Of a stretch of DNA of 64,000 nucleotides, positions 22,110-32,268 are shown piece after piece. Within the stretch, counting starts at the first letter, position 1; every line of letters starts with the position of its first letter. The stretch is from Limnephilus marmoratus (lineage: Eukaryota; Arthropoda; Insecta; Trichoptera; Limnephilidae), in the NCBI GenBank assembly GCA_917880885.1, contig OU862919.1, positions 55,403,058 to 55,467,057 on the forward strand. Direction: 5' to 3'. The notes beneath the pieces are model-generated. The model was not told the origin of the DNA. It worked only from the letters and a program-made list of their open reading frames with translations, and made no database searches. A program made the position numbers and the translations under genes.

Positions 22110-22376
22110 TGTGATGTTCTTTTATTGTGGCCTTACTAGCCACACAATAATAATTAAGAGATAAACGTAAGTTCTTCGTCCTTTATTGTAATGTACAATA
22201 GATTCAATAAGTAGTATATTATTTGTCTCGGTAGCGACTGATTATAACGGAAGTTAGAATGGATCTGGCAGCCGCCACAGACTAGCGCGCTGTCCCGGCT
22301 TGTAAGCCCTTTTGGCAACGTTCGGCGGACCCGAACATTTCCGAATTACTACATGGATATAATTGCATATATCACA
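22110..22376 (-). repeat. 5' LTR of the gypsy-type element
   Basis: This is the partner of 18427-18693, 267 bp. On the minus strand it is followed by ATTGGCGCAGCCG, a plausible tRNA primer-binding site two bases from the LTR end. Confidence 0.95.
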
Positions 22377-22920
22377 TATATAGTATATATATAGTATTGT
22401 TCACTTTTGGGAAAAACTCACTTTTGCTCGGAGGGGAAAAGCGACCACTCTACCCCTCCGTTTTACCGACCTGAAGGGTCACTTTAGCTTGCGGCCGTTT
22501 GGTAAAATCTGGCAAGCCAAAAGGACCTCTAAGCTCATCCAATTTTGAACGCCCACGGTTCACTATCCTTCAAAGCGGATTCAGGGTTGCTATCTCTTTC
22601 CGCATGGCTGCGAATGTTGAGAAAGATATATTGTCAATCTCCCATACAAAAAAGATTTTGCTTCTGATTAATTAAACGGCGTTCTTGAAAATAACGTAGA
22701 AAAATTGACATTTTAAAGGCCCTTTGCGGGGTCGTAGATTTCAGCGAAAAAAAACATTTTGCAAGAGATGTTTTCAAATAATCATAAATTATACAAGTTT
22801 CAGAAACTTTTAAAATCAAAACATGTGAAGAAGAAAAAAAAACATTTGTAAATTTTTTTAAAATTATTCATTTATTCATACCTTAGATGCTTTTACAATA
22901 TCACTTTATTATATATTAGC
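22377..22920. other. Unassigned sequence, possibly Helitron 3' part
   Basis: It starts with (TA)n continuing the one left of 18427, then has a moderately GC-rich block (22420-22600) and AT-rich sequence. I found no terminal hairpin or coding match. It lies downstream, in element direction, of the Helitron protein remnant. Confidence 0.3.
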
Positions 22921-23965
22921 ACCTATTAGTGTCAGCAATTCTTTGTAGTTGATCATTTCTGCGTTGCAAAACGATATCGCGAGGATGAAATTCTTCTTCA
23001 ACCATGACAATTCCCACCTCATTAATTGTTGGCGCATTATATCGTCTGACATGCGCACTTGCTGGTGTTTGATCAACACTATGATAATTTTATGGCTGTC
23101 TGATGATTATCATGTAACATTTTTTGCAACGACTCAACAATATGCCTTTTGACTTTAGTAGAGATTCAACAACGTGCACTCAACTGATCATTTTGATCTC
23201 CCATGAAATATATTTGTAGAAATTTATGTTGATGCCGTGAAAAGGAAGCAAAGAGCCAGCTTTATGGTAAATTTGTCCCTGAATTTTAAACGTTGGCATA
23301 AAATTTTCTGTTATAACGTTAGCGCCAAATGAAGACATCTGAAAACACGAATTGTATTTTCTAATATTTTTGAGGAAATGTTTTGAATCATCAGTAATTC
23401 CTTGCAACAAATTTATCAGTGGTGCTATTGGCTGATCAATTTCAGGTAGCTTCACTTTGCCGCTCGCACAACAAATTCCTTGAATTTCTCCTTAAAATTT
23501 CATCGCTTTGCAGTATGGACAAACTTTATCCATTTTCCCGATTTGAACAAATTTACATGAGGTATTGTATTGAATATCTGGTTCGTATGAAAAAGCAATT
23601 CGATGGTACGAAGCATGGTTATTCAAAAGTTGCACTTGCATTCGTCTTCGGCGTTGATCTATTTCTTCTTGACGTTGTTGATATGAATGTGCTGCTCGTC
23701 TTCTTCACGCTTCTACTCGTAAGCTTTTAAGCCTTTCTTTCCGACGATTCGCCAGTTCTTCTGCTCGCCTCTGAATAATTCTAACTCGAATATGTTAATT
23801 ATCGTCTAAACGTTCTTGATCAGTGCGGTTTGATCTTCTCTAACGATCTGCGTTTGCGTGTCGAGTACGACAGCCTATATTTAAACGTGAGCGCGGCATC
23901 CCACGAATGGTGATCAACTTTGAAAAAACATACACATCAATCAACGGTCACAGTTACACTTTTTT
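22920..23965 (-). pseudogene. Helitron replication-protein N-terminal remnant
   Basis: Reading the minus strand, 23910-23620 encodes an Arg-rich N-terminus (SRLNIGCRTRHANADR, RVRIIQRRAEELANRR) with stops. 23455-23180 is the conserved Helitron-like N domain: VKLPEIDQPIAPLINLL, FQMSSFGANVI, MPTFKIQGQIYHKAGSLLP. 23170-22925 holds decayed downstream blocks (RRYNAPTINEVGIV, RDIVLQRRND). The rolling-circle nuclease HUH motif and the helicase are absent, so the copy is truncated. Several frameshifts and stops are present. Confidence 0.8.
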
Positions 23966-24455
23966 GACCCTTTGAAAATTTGTCACATATAATTCGATTT
24001 GTTAATCTGATTTTTTGTAGGTTTTGCAAAGTTACGAACTAACATTCAGTACAATTATGAGAAAATTTAAAACGCACAGAGAAAAAAAATGAGTGAAAAT
24101 TAGTAAAAATATAATAATTCTACTTTTAAATCCAATTAAATTCTTTTAATTCCTAATTTTAGGTATCATAAATTTTTGTAACTTTTAATAAAATTAATAA
24201 AATGGCAACACTGTCTAGAACTGTCATTCCGTTTTTTACTATGATCAATTAGGAGTCAATTTAAAATGCATAAAATTATCCTTTTCCTTTGGAACTTCCA
24301 AATAAAAAGTATGTATAAACGCTCTTCTGCTAAAATGCAATGTTCTGTAAAAAATTTGAGTCAATCCATCGATTACTTTCCGAGATTAGCGAAAGCAAAC
24401 ATACGGAACCTAAATTTGTATATATATATAGATAGATAGATAAGAACAATCAATG
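23965..24455 (-). mobile_element. Helitron 5' non-coding part and possible 5' end
   Basis: This is AT-rich leader upstream of the Helitron frame. It ends in a tatatatatatagatagataga tract at 24419-24445. On the minus strand that tract gives a TC-starting, TATATA-containing end, like many Helitron 5' termini. No target duplication is expected for Helitrons, so the boundary is approximate. Confidence 0.4.
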
Positions 24456-24850
24456 AAATTTGGTACCTAACATACATAGTTACCTATTTAAAATATCTAT
24501 AATTCTTGATTCGATTCAAAGTGTTAGGCGAGTACTTCAAATAAATTAATTAATTTTAAAGATTTCGAAAATTGGATTTTGTTTTAACAGTCTTTTGTTT
24601 TGTAATTCTCAAATTTTGACAGTTGTGCAAGAGTTTTTGTAATAATTAAAAAAAATTCAGATGTATTGTCATACACTTAGTTGTAATAACCCAGAAACCC
24701 TCGCGGGGGTTTGAAGAAGGCATTTTGAATGTTTCAAACATTTCCAACGCTTAATATAGCAATACATGGACATCTCATATACTCACGTACTCGTATATAC
24801 CCCCAAACAAGCATATTTTAATTTTCATATATGTATATAGATACTCATTT
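24456..24850. other. No gene
   Basis: AT-rich sequence with short imperfect palindromes (for example aaaccctcgcgggggttt at about 24697) and nothing else recognisable. Confidence 0.5.
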
Positions 24851-25680
24851 AATAAATAATAATAATAATAATAACTTAGTATTTATATAGCGCAGTTTTG
24901 TGATATTTCACTTCAATTGCGCTTAATTATAATAAACTTAAAATTAATCCTATAGTGTTCCTTACGAGTCCTTACAAAATACAAAATTGATTAAATAATG
25001 TGAAACAAAGAATATACAGTATATACAAAGCAATTCCTAAAGAACAATATTAACAACAAGAATCTTTAAAACTAAATTATAATAAAGAATAGGAAGCAGT
25101 TTACGTTTAGAAATAATAATAACAGAGTACACAGAGTTAACAGTGTGAAACAAAAAATATACAGTTTATACAAAGCAATTCATAAAAAACAATGTTAACA
25201 ACAAGAATTCTTAAAACTAAATTATAATAAAGAATAGGAGGCAGTTTACGTTTAGAAATAATAATAACAGAGTGCATATAAAACTCTAGTAAGGAGGTAA
25301 TCGAAACCAACCAATCACCAGAAACTTAAGGAACATAGCTTATTATAGTAGATTGAAAACGAGTTAAAATTAATGAAAGGTATGATTTTTTAAATAAGTT
25401 TGTTTTTAAAGCTCTTTTGAATTCAGCCAAGTTCTGGATATTAGTAAGAGCTCAGGGAAGTTTGTTCCAAATGAGCGGGTCAGTTACACGAAAAGATCGA
25501 TCATAGTAAACGGCTCGATTTGACCTAGAAAGTTCGATTAAACGATTAGTATCATCTAGATCTGCTGACCTTAGAGTACGCTGCCTATCGCTCAAGTTTT
25601 GTCGGACACATAGTTCCGATATGTAGGCTGGCGCCATTCCTTGCAATGCTTTGAAGGTCATTAATTACTGCTTATAGGTA
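24851..25680 (-). pseudogene. 3' end of a CR1-type LINE (ORF2 C-terminus and 3' UTR)
   Basis: At 25661-25452 the frame reads TFKALQGMAPAYISELC, RQRTLRSADL and RSFRVTDPLIWNKLP, the C-terminal tail typical of many LINE ORF2 proteins. It continues past one stop as TNIQNLAEFKRALKTNLF to about 25350. The 3' UTR follows, with a 145-bp tandem duplication, and ends at an (ATT)n tail, seen as (aat)n at 24858-24881 on the plus strand. No RT is attached directly; the decayed RT at 25690-26340 could be an older, separate copy. Confidence 0.8.
24990..25279. repeat. 145-bp tandem duplication in a LINE 3' UTR
   Basis: The block around gtgaaacaaagaatatacag at 25000 recurs at 25145, followed by the same cagtttacgtttagaaataa segments, with about 8% difference between the copies. 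Confidence 0.85.
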
Positions 25681-25689
25681 AATGTATTC

Positions 25690-26340
25690 AAGATTAACGT
25701 AAAATTCGTTCCATAAAATTAAAACTTGGAATTATTATCTACCTATTGGGTTCATCTACTAGTTGTTTGATTTGTGATTTGAAGGTTTCGATTTTAAAAG
25801 GGGAGGACATTAATTTTTTTATTCCTTGATAAGCGTAATGGTCTTGAGAAGAACTTGTTCTAAATTTTTAAGATGCCATGTATAGGGATTTTTAAGATGC
25901 CACGATGCCAGTCATGAACGTACTTTATACTATTTTTGCCTGTTATTGGTAATCAATGAGCGTCGTCGCATTCCTTTTCGTTCATTTTTATTCTTTCAAA
26001 AATAATGGGATAAAATATGTTTTCTAAGCATTTGCTGATAGGCACTTTTGGTCAAAACATGTCTTGAGTAAGTTGGCATTGATATCTGTTTTCCTCGTTG
26101 TTTCCAGCCAAGGTTTTCCTTTATTGATAACTACAGCGTCGTCTGCCTGATAACCTCTCCAACTGTAGGGAGAGTGCAAATTTTATTTACATGCGAGTAT
26201 AAAATAAAAATAATTTGACCCATGACAGTATCTTGTGGTATGCCAAATGATGTGATTTTTGTTATTGTCATTAGGTTTATTTTGTAGAACTCCATTTAAT
26301 TTTTAATTAGTTTTATATATTCAATAATATTGTTATTTAA
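25690..26340 (-). pseudogene. Decayed LINE reverse transcriptase fragment
   Basis: With stops and shifts, the minus strand reads INGVLQNKP, then FGIPQDTVMGQIIFILY (from the common FGIPQGTVLGPILF). Next come a QADDAVV-type catalytic block (26135 region) and CFDQKCLSANA. These are the RT palm motifs of a CR1-type LINE. No intact frame remains. Confidence 0.6.
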
Positions 26341-26387
26341 TGTATAAAAACAGTTTAATTTAAATAAGTTCTGCTTTGAAATTATTA

Positions 26388-26445
26388 TTATAATCACGTT
26401 GATAAAGCCTTCAGAGGGCGAAACAGCTGTAACAATAAAAATAAT
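26388..26445 (+). ncRNA. Penelope-type terminal motif (hammerhead-like hairpin)
   Basis: GTTGATAAAGCCTTCAGAGG followed by GCGAAACAGCTG gives a GCC...GGC hairpin followed by GAAAC, the layout of Penelope terminal repeats. An (AAT)n tract follows. It is a short remnant with no ORF. Confidence 0.4.
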
Positions 26446-26688
26446 AATAATAAAAAGTTGCTTAGCAACGCTAGCCTCGACATTTGTATTGCACCTGCTC
26501 TCTGATTTTTTTATTATATCAGATAAAAATGAATTAGCTTTGATCTCTAAACATATAAATATTTGAAAATTAGTATATAAGTATATTAGATAAGGTAAAG
26601 AATAAACTGCCAGTGAACCATAGGATATTTAGATAAATAAATAAGATATTAAAAAATTCCTTTTGTGAGGACAAGGTAAACAATAAAT

Positions 26689-26833
26689 AAGTAATAATTA
26701 TTATCCTAAAACACTCATCTACATTCAAAAAATCTCCCGAGAAAAGATACATGCCGCCGACGGGACTCGAACCTGCGTCCTTCTGATTTCCGGTCAACTG
26801 CTCTGTCCACTGAGCTACTGATAATTATTACTT
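26689..26833 (-). mobile_element. Short inverted-repeat element with tRNA-like centre
   Basis: The ends aagtaataattat (26689) and ataattattactt (26821) are inverted repeats. Between them, on the minus strand, lies a tRNA-like sequence with TAGCTCAGTGG (A box) and GGTTCGAGTCC (B box). The acceptor stem does not pair, so this is not a functional tRNA gene. The right flank (26816-26878) matches the SINE-like insert at 49744-49848. Confidence 0.55.
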
Positions 26834-26877
26834 ATAATAATTGTTACCCTTTGTGCTTTGCATAAAAATCTTGTCTT

Positions 26878-27300
26878 AAGGTCTCTGCCCGCTACACCGT
26901 TCCATACCACGACCGTACTATGAACGTATCAGCTACGAAATAAACACGCTACGCCCTACTATGCCCACTAGAACGTGCTAACACCGCATGATACCCGTAC
27001 GTAACGGGTTTAGTGACAGTTTGATACCCGTATGTACCGGGATTAGTAGGCGTACGGTGTCCGTTCTATCGGTTGTAGTCATAGAACGCACGTCTCACAG
27101 AACTGAACACAAATAACGAACTGACGGAGTGGCAACGCGGTTAGAACGGGGTTAGAACACCGCCGCGTGCCATGCATAGAGCGGACAGGCACCTGCAAAA
27201 TATTGTCATAGAGAATTCGCCGTCTGTCCGGTCATGGTATGCGACGGTGTTGGTCGGTGACGGGACGGGCTAGTGGGCAGCGTTTCATACTGATCGATAC
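26878..27300. mobile_element. GC-rich element with imperfect terminal inverted repeats
   Basis: The left end ctctgcccgctacaccgttc, then cataccacgaccg, matches the reverse complement of the right end (ctgcccactag, then caacaccgtcgcataccatgaccgg), with a gap. Inside is a repeated gatacccgta(c/t)gta(a/c)cggg unit (26990 and 27030). There is no coding region. It resembles a non-autonomous DNA transposon; the target duplication was not resolved. Confidence 0.45.
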
Positions 27301-27317
27301 AAAGAATATTTTTTTGC

Positions 27318-28264
27318 ATACCGTACATATGTATGTTGTCTTGTTGTGCCGCTGCGAGCCGAGTTGTTCCGATATATAACGACACTCTGGACTACCTTTT
27401 GGGCACGCTAGCCCCTGGGTTTTGTTCCTGCTCTCGCTGCCAAGCCAGTTTTGCCGTCTCTCGCTCTGTCATGCAGTGACGCATACCATGTCATGTGTAA
27501 ACCATTATTACCTTGAATCTCCAGTATTCGCTAAATGCGTACCTTTACAAGTTATTCCGAGCTACACTATGCTTCGATAACCATTAAATACGATCCATGC
27601 CCACCATAATGGCACAATAGGATTCGTACTGGCATGTCTGCAGATCCTGGATTCTCCTCTTCAACGACCTCTGTAACCATAGCCTCCGCACTGCAACCAC
27701 AGCCTCCACTTCGTAACCTTCAACGTCTACGACAAAACAAAAGTGTTTTCCCCAAGACCCTAGTGTACTCTTGAGTGTTATTTCAAATGGGTCAGATTAC
27801 AGTGATAATGTAATCCCTTTAGAGTCTATAAAATCACGTCTCTTCGTAATCCTTCGAAACTCTTCGAACCTCGTCGAAAGCATAAACAAATCTACGCACC
27901 GCAAATTTAGCTTCCAGACCAATGAAACCTTAGAGCCACATTTTTTCTCCTGTTTTCTCAATTGCATAACCTTGTCTTTTGTTCTCTCAATTGCATAACC
28001 TTGTTTTTTGTTCTTTCAATTGCATAAACCTGTATGTTGTTTCACCCCTCCATGTGCTAACTGTTTGGTCCCCATATTATATGTACCCTCTCCCTACCCT
28101 GACAAACATTGTTACCTAGCCTATGGCATAAGCTACTTTTAAGATGTTAGTCAGTTTTTTTCTCTCTGGTCAACAAATCTCTCTCAAATTCCCATTGGTG
28201 GCATAGAGGGTTTTGCCTTATTGCTCCATTACCACGTCGCTCTTTTTCCGAGCGCGGGGGGAGG
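27318..28264 (+). mobile_element. 3' internal part of a second gypsy-like element
   Basis: It is homologous to 190-1139 and ends in the polypurine tract gcgcggggggagg. Shared blocks include atgtatgttgtcttgt, ctaccttttgggcacgctag, tctgtcatgcagtgacgcat and gattcgtactggcatgtctg. One 75-codon frame (27771-27998) is open here but broken in the other copy, so coding by this region is possible but unproven. Confidence 0.65.
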
Positions 28265-29028
28265 TGTTATGTAGCGGTTTTACCACACTACGCTAGTGGA
28301 CCCATACACCGTCCGCCCCCCGTGCAGCTGTACCCCCTCCTCCTCTCCCCAACGGCTCGCGGCAGACCGCAAGCCGCCCCGCCAGTCGCCCGCTAGCCTT
28401 CCTAGACAACGCCCGTGTCAGTGCGACAGCGATTCAGCGCCTTCTGGATTTTTCCGCGGGAATTGGTACAAACGGCATGTTTTACCCGTGTTCTGCGGGG
28501 CACACCCGAGGCACTCCCTGCGCTGAGGCACTCCCCGTGCTGACCCCCGCCGACGATGGCCTCCCTGTCAGGCATGGTCTACCTTGCTGCCAGGCTAGCA
28601 AATTCATGGGACCCTTCCACGGCGGCCGCCAGGTACCTGTGAGTAACGACTCTTAACGCTCATTTTGTTGTGTCCTACTATACCTCGCGATTCCATAACT
28701 GACTCCCAGAGCTAACATGAGCTGAGAGAGAATTGTAGGTCCCCATGTGCAGATAGTCAATCTAGTTTACCTGTGATTAATTAATAATTGTAAATGTACC
28801 TTTGGTTGTATTTGTAAGCTACCGACAATACAAGTAATGTTTACCTCAGACAGCCTTTTATTTCCCTGACGAGGCACGTGTAGAATTGGCATATTTTATG
28901 TATTCCCCTTGGCCCCTTTAGGAACCCACGACCTTGGTGTAGAGAGATTTCACCAGCTCTGCCAAGCATCTGAGCTAGTCTTGGTGTAGAATGTGGGTAC
29001 TTCTCCCCGAGGTACACGACATATTACA
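28265..29028 (+). mobile_element. LTR of the second gypsy-like element (about 764 bp)
   Basis: It starts TGTTATGTAG after the polypurine tract. The best matching end is acatattaca at 29028, an imperfect inverse. It contains a GC-rich first third and a decayed 76-codon frame with no meaning. Sequence after 29028 belongs to the R4-type LINE. The right boundary is uncertain by a few bases. Confidence 0.5.
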
Positions 29029-29029
29029 G

Positions 29030-29541
29030 TAGATTCAAATAACTTAGACCTTATTTAAAATCTTGGGGAAATCAATAATTTCAAATTTAAACTTAGTAGA
29101 TGATATTATAGAATTAGCTTACTTACTTCATAATGATATAAATAGATATATACATAGAGCCCACAGTTAGACCAAAATTATCAGAATTGCATACGTCAAA
29201 GAAATTATCTAAATTAATTTTTGAATTAAGTAATATAATTTTACCAAAAATAATATTTGACGACATTAGTTTTTTTAGATTTTCATACAATAGTATATGC
29301 TGTGCTATCACTATATTACATGTGATAAGTTATGAATTAAATTAAAGTCCTCTGATGATAGAACATATAGTTATAGTAAACCAGAATGGCAGATTAGATT
29401 AGAAAATGATGTAATATTTTTAAGAAATAGCAAAGCAAGAGTAAGAGAATATAAAAATGGAAATAGAAGTAGGAATGAGATTCGAAACATGTCGATGAAA
29501 TTGGCAGAAAATTTGGCTATAGCATTGATAGTAATAATAAT
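29030..29541 (+). pseudogene. R4/Dong-type LINE, N-terminal part of the ORF
   Basis: Frame pieces read RPKLSELHTSKKLSKLIFEL, YNSICCAIT, then KPEWQIRLENDVIFLRNSKA and NMSMKLAENLAIAL. These blocks precede the RT in R4/Dong-like and related elements with a restriction-type endonuclease. At 29541 the frame is cut by the BEL-2 LTR and resumes at 43352 (NENIFNDLLDLRELKQKLG). There are several stops and shifts. Confidence 0.65.
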
Positions 29542-30114
29542 TGTAGGAGCGTGTAAATAGCCCCAGACACTAGGGAATACTACCCTATGTAATTAATGAA
29601 AGATGAACTCTTCCCTATGTGACACAAAACAGATTATACAGCAATTCCAAAATCCTCAGTGAAAACAAAACAAAAATTCACTCTGAGAATGCAGCTCTCC
29701 ACACGATATCCAGCACAAACGACACTACATATTTTCCTTCAAATATTGATTTTGCCAAGGCGGTAGTGCACAATCTCACCAGGTGTTTATCACAGGAAGG
29801 TAATTCACACGATGGATATGAATTTGCAAATTAATAGTACGTGTCAAAATCTCACAACAGTAATGTAATTATAGGTTAATTATTTTATTATGACTGACAT
29901 CTATTGGCTTTAACCAACACACACGTCGGAAGTAATTGCTTGCCCCACAGAGGTCAGAAAATGCCTGAATTCACTGAATTTCAATGTCACATAGGGAAAT
30001 TCAATATAATACAACCACTGTAGATGGCGCCCCCATGGTCCCATAGCATAAATTATTAATTTAAATGAGATTAATGCCCAAACGTATTTAAATATATTTT
30101 ATGGCACGTATTCA
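29542..30114 (-). repeat. 3' LTR of BEL-2
   Basis: It is about 95% identical to 42783-43351. Both contain ccctatgtgacacaaaa and the block cagaaaatgcctgaattcac. 30115-30416 is the non-coding stretch between the integrase stop and the LTR. Confidence 0.93.
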
Positions 30115-30416
30115 TATTCCCCGCCTTGGAAGTTCGTAGAACTTACAAAAGAAAGAAGAGTATAAAAATACAAATGAAACAAGAAATCAAATAAAAATAA
30201 AGTGACTGAATTCACCGGTAATATTCAGGAATGACACGCATTGGAAATTTGCAGAATCTCACAAAATAAAGAAAAACAACTAAAAATATAATGTAATAAA
30301 GTTCAACTGACCAAGATAACGGATATTAAGTAATGCCATGTCTGAGTCAGAGATCATTGAAACAATAAGAACAAAAAAAAATAATAAAAATAAACAAAAA
30401 TAGATAAAATATAAAA

Positions 30417-31496
30417 TTATTGCGTTGGAATGGGATATAATTTGACAACCGGACGTTTGAAAGAACCAAATCGTGTCTTTGCCATCGCAACGCGAACAAT
30501 TTTATCCATTCCGGGATGGATTTCAGTTATCACGCCTAAAGGCCAATTTAATGGAGGGGAATCTTCCTGTCCCACTAGTACGACAGTTCCGATATTAATC
30601 GGATGATCAGAAGTAGTCCACTTCTGCCTGACTTGCAAGGTGTGCAGATACTCTGAACGCCACTTCTTCCAGAAGGACTGAACCATGCTGTCCAATAATT
30701 GCTTACGCTGAGTCAAATTGATTTTACCGTCTGCCAGGACAGAAGCAGGCAAGTACTGCAATGGTGTCGACATTAAAAAATGCGCAGGCGTAAGGACTTC
30801 TGGATAAGGGTCAGAAGACATAACTGTAAGTGGACGCGAATTCATTATGCACTCAATTTGAACTAGCACAGTCTGTAAATCCTCATAGGTGAGAAGCTGA
30901 GTTCCAATCACACGGTACAAGTGTGTCTTCGTGCTCTTTATGTTCGATTCCCACATACCCCCAAAATGAGGCGCGCGTGATGGAATCATTTTCCACTCTA
31001 TTCGACGCTTAGCGAGTTCGCGCTTTAATGAGGGCTCATATTCAGATTCAACCAAAAACTTCTAGAGGTCATCTAATTGTGCCTTTGCACTCACAAAATT
31101 AGTACCATTATCTGAATACAAGCATGTTACTGGGCCACGCCGAGAAATAAAACGGCTGAAAGCAGCCAGGAAAGCGTTTGAAGTTAAGTCAGAGACCAAC
31201 TCAATATGAATAGCCTTGGTCACAAGGCATACAAATAGATAGATATATGCCTTTTGAGAATGTTGTCCTCTCCGACGAGTCAGCGTAATACGGAGGGGAC
31301 CTGCGTAATCTACACCGGTATGTACGAAGGCCTTTGCTTCTGCAACACGATATGACGGTAAATCTGTCATCGTCGGGGTAGGATGGGATGGATTTAAGCG
31401 GAAGTAACAATTGCATTTCCGCACCATCGCCCTAATAACAGTCCTAGCACCTAATATCCAATAGCGTTGACGTAAGATAGACATAAGAAGTACTGG
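30417..31496 (-). pseudogene. BEL-2 integrase (one stop codon)
   Basis: Catalytic residues are present: Asp in HTGVDYAGPL, Asp in CLYSDNGTNFVSA and Glu in GGMWESNIKS. The CNCYFRLNPSHP region precedes the core, and the C-terminal domain (IGTVVLVGQED, NWPLGVITEIHPG, RPVVKLYPI) ends at 30417. A single stop lies near 31060 between QLDDL and KFLVESE. At 31497 the frame is cut by a transposon with an 8-bp duplication; the zinc-binding N-terminus continues at 35945 and above. Frame sequence at 31505-31568 is transposon read by chance. Confidence 0.9.
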
Positions 31497-32268
31497 GCCT
31501 GTATTATCGTGTGTCGCTCTCCATAGAGAGAAAAAAAGGGCCTTATATTTAAACGCCCGGGGTCTCAAATGCTTCGTATGATCTGTAGCTATTCGAAAAC
31601 GTAAAAAAAAGGAAATTATTGTTCACTATTAGCCCGCTAAAATGGCCGGAAGTTTCGAAAAAAAATAGACTTCGTGATTTGGAAAAAAAATAAAACAAAG
31701 GGTTCATATTTTATATTTTGTACCAAACTTATTTTTCATTACATAACTGCAGTACAAAGAACCAAAAAAAAAATATTTTTTAAACATATGTGATGTGTTG
31801 GTTAAAAAAATAAAAGGGGAAAATAACACATTTCCTGGATAAAATCAGAATTCTTGTTGACTTACTTGTATTCATAAAGTTGAAATTTTTTTCATTTTTC
31901 TCAGTTATACGCATTTTTTAATAATAAACAAACGTTAAAAGGTTAGATTACTGAAATTTTTTTTATTAAAAATTCAAAAAACAAAAAAAAATGAGGTTTG
32001 TTTTCTGATTTTTTTATTTTATTTTTTATTTTTTTGGAAAACCAACAGTTACATTATTTACTTAGGTGTATTTACATATGTATATGTTATTGAACCAATA
32101 ATAGGTTTTCACTGGTGTGTATTAATTAGAGAGATTAAAAAGTTATAAAAGTTATAATATAATAGCTTTTGGGGAGGGATGGTGGGCGGGAGGGGAAGGG
32201 GACGGATCTAATCTGGGAGTGAATAAGTTATTTGTATAGAAGTATAATAGTTTGTATATGTTTAGAAG

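Larger units (their letters stand above)
18427..22376 (-). mobile_element. Deleted gypsy-type LTR retrotransposon with both LTRs
   Basis: Two 267-bp LTRs (18427-18693 and 22110-22376) bound a 3.4-kb interior. They differ at only about three positions, so the insertion is recent. A 5-bp duplication, tatat, lies on both sides within a (TA)n run. Minus orientation is shown by the polypurine tract AGGGGGAAGGG beside the left LTR and by a primer-binding-like TTGGCGCAGCCG next to the right LTR. Inside are gag, protease and integrase; the RT and RNase H are missing. Movement therefore depended on enzymes from a complete relative. Confidence 0.92.

Noticed and set aside
26750..26818. tRNA gene on the minus strand
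   Set aside because: A and B boxes are good, but the acceptor stem does not pair and the T stem has mismatches. Inverted repeats flank it, so it is treated as tRNA-derived element sequence.
31505..31568. Start of the BEL-2 integrase frame (Met at 31568)
   Set aside because: These codons lie inside the terminal repeat of the later DNA transposon; real integrase resumes at 31496.
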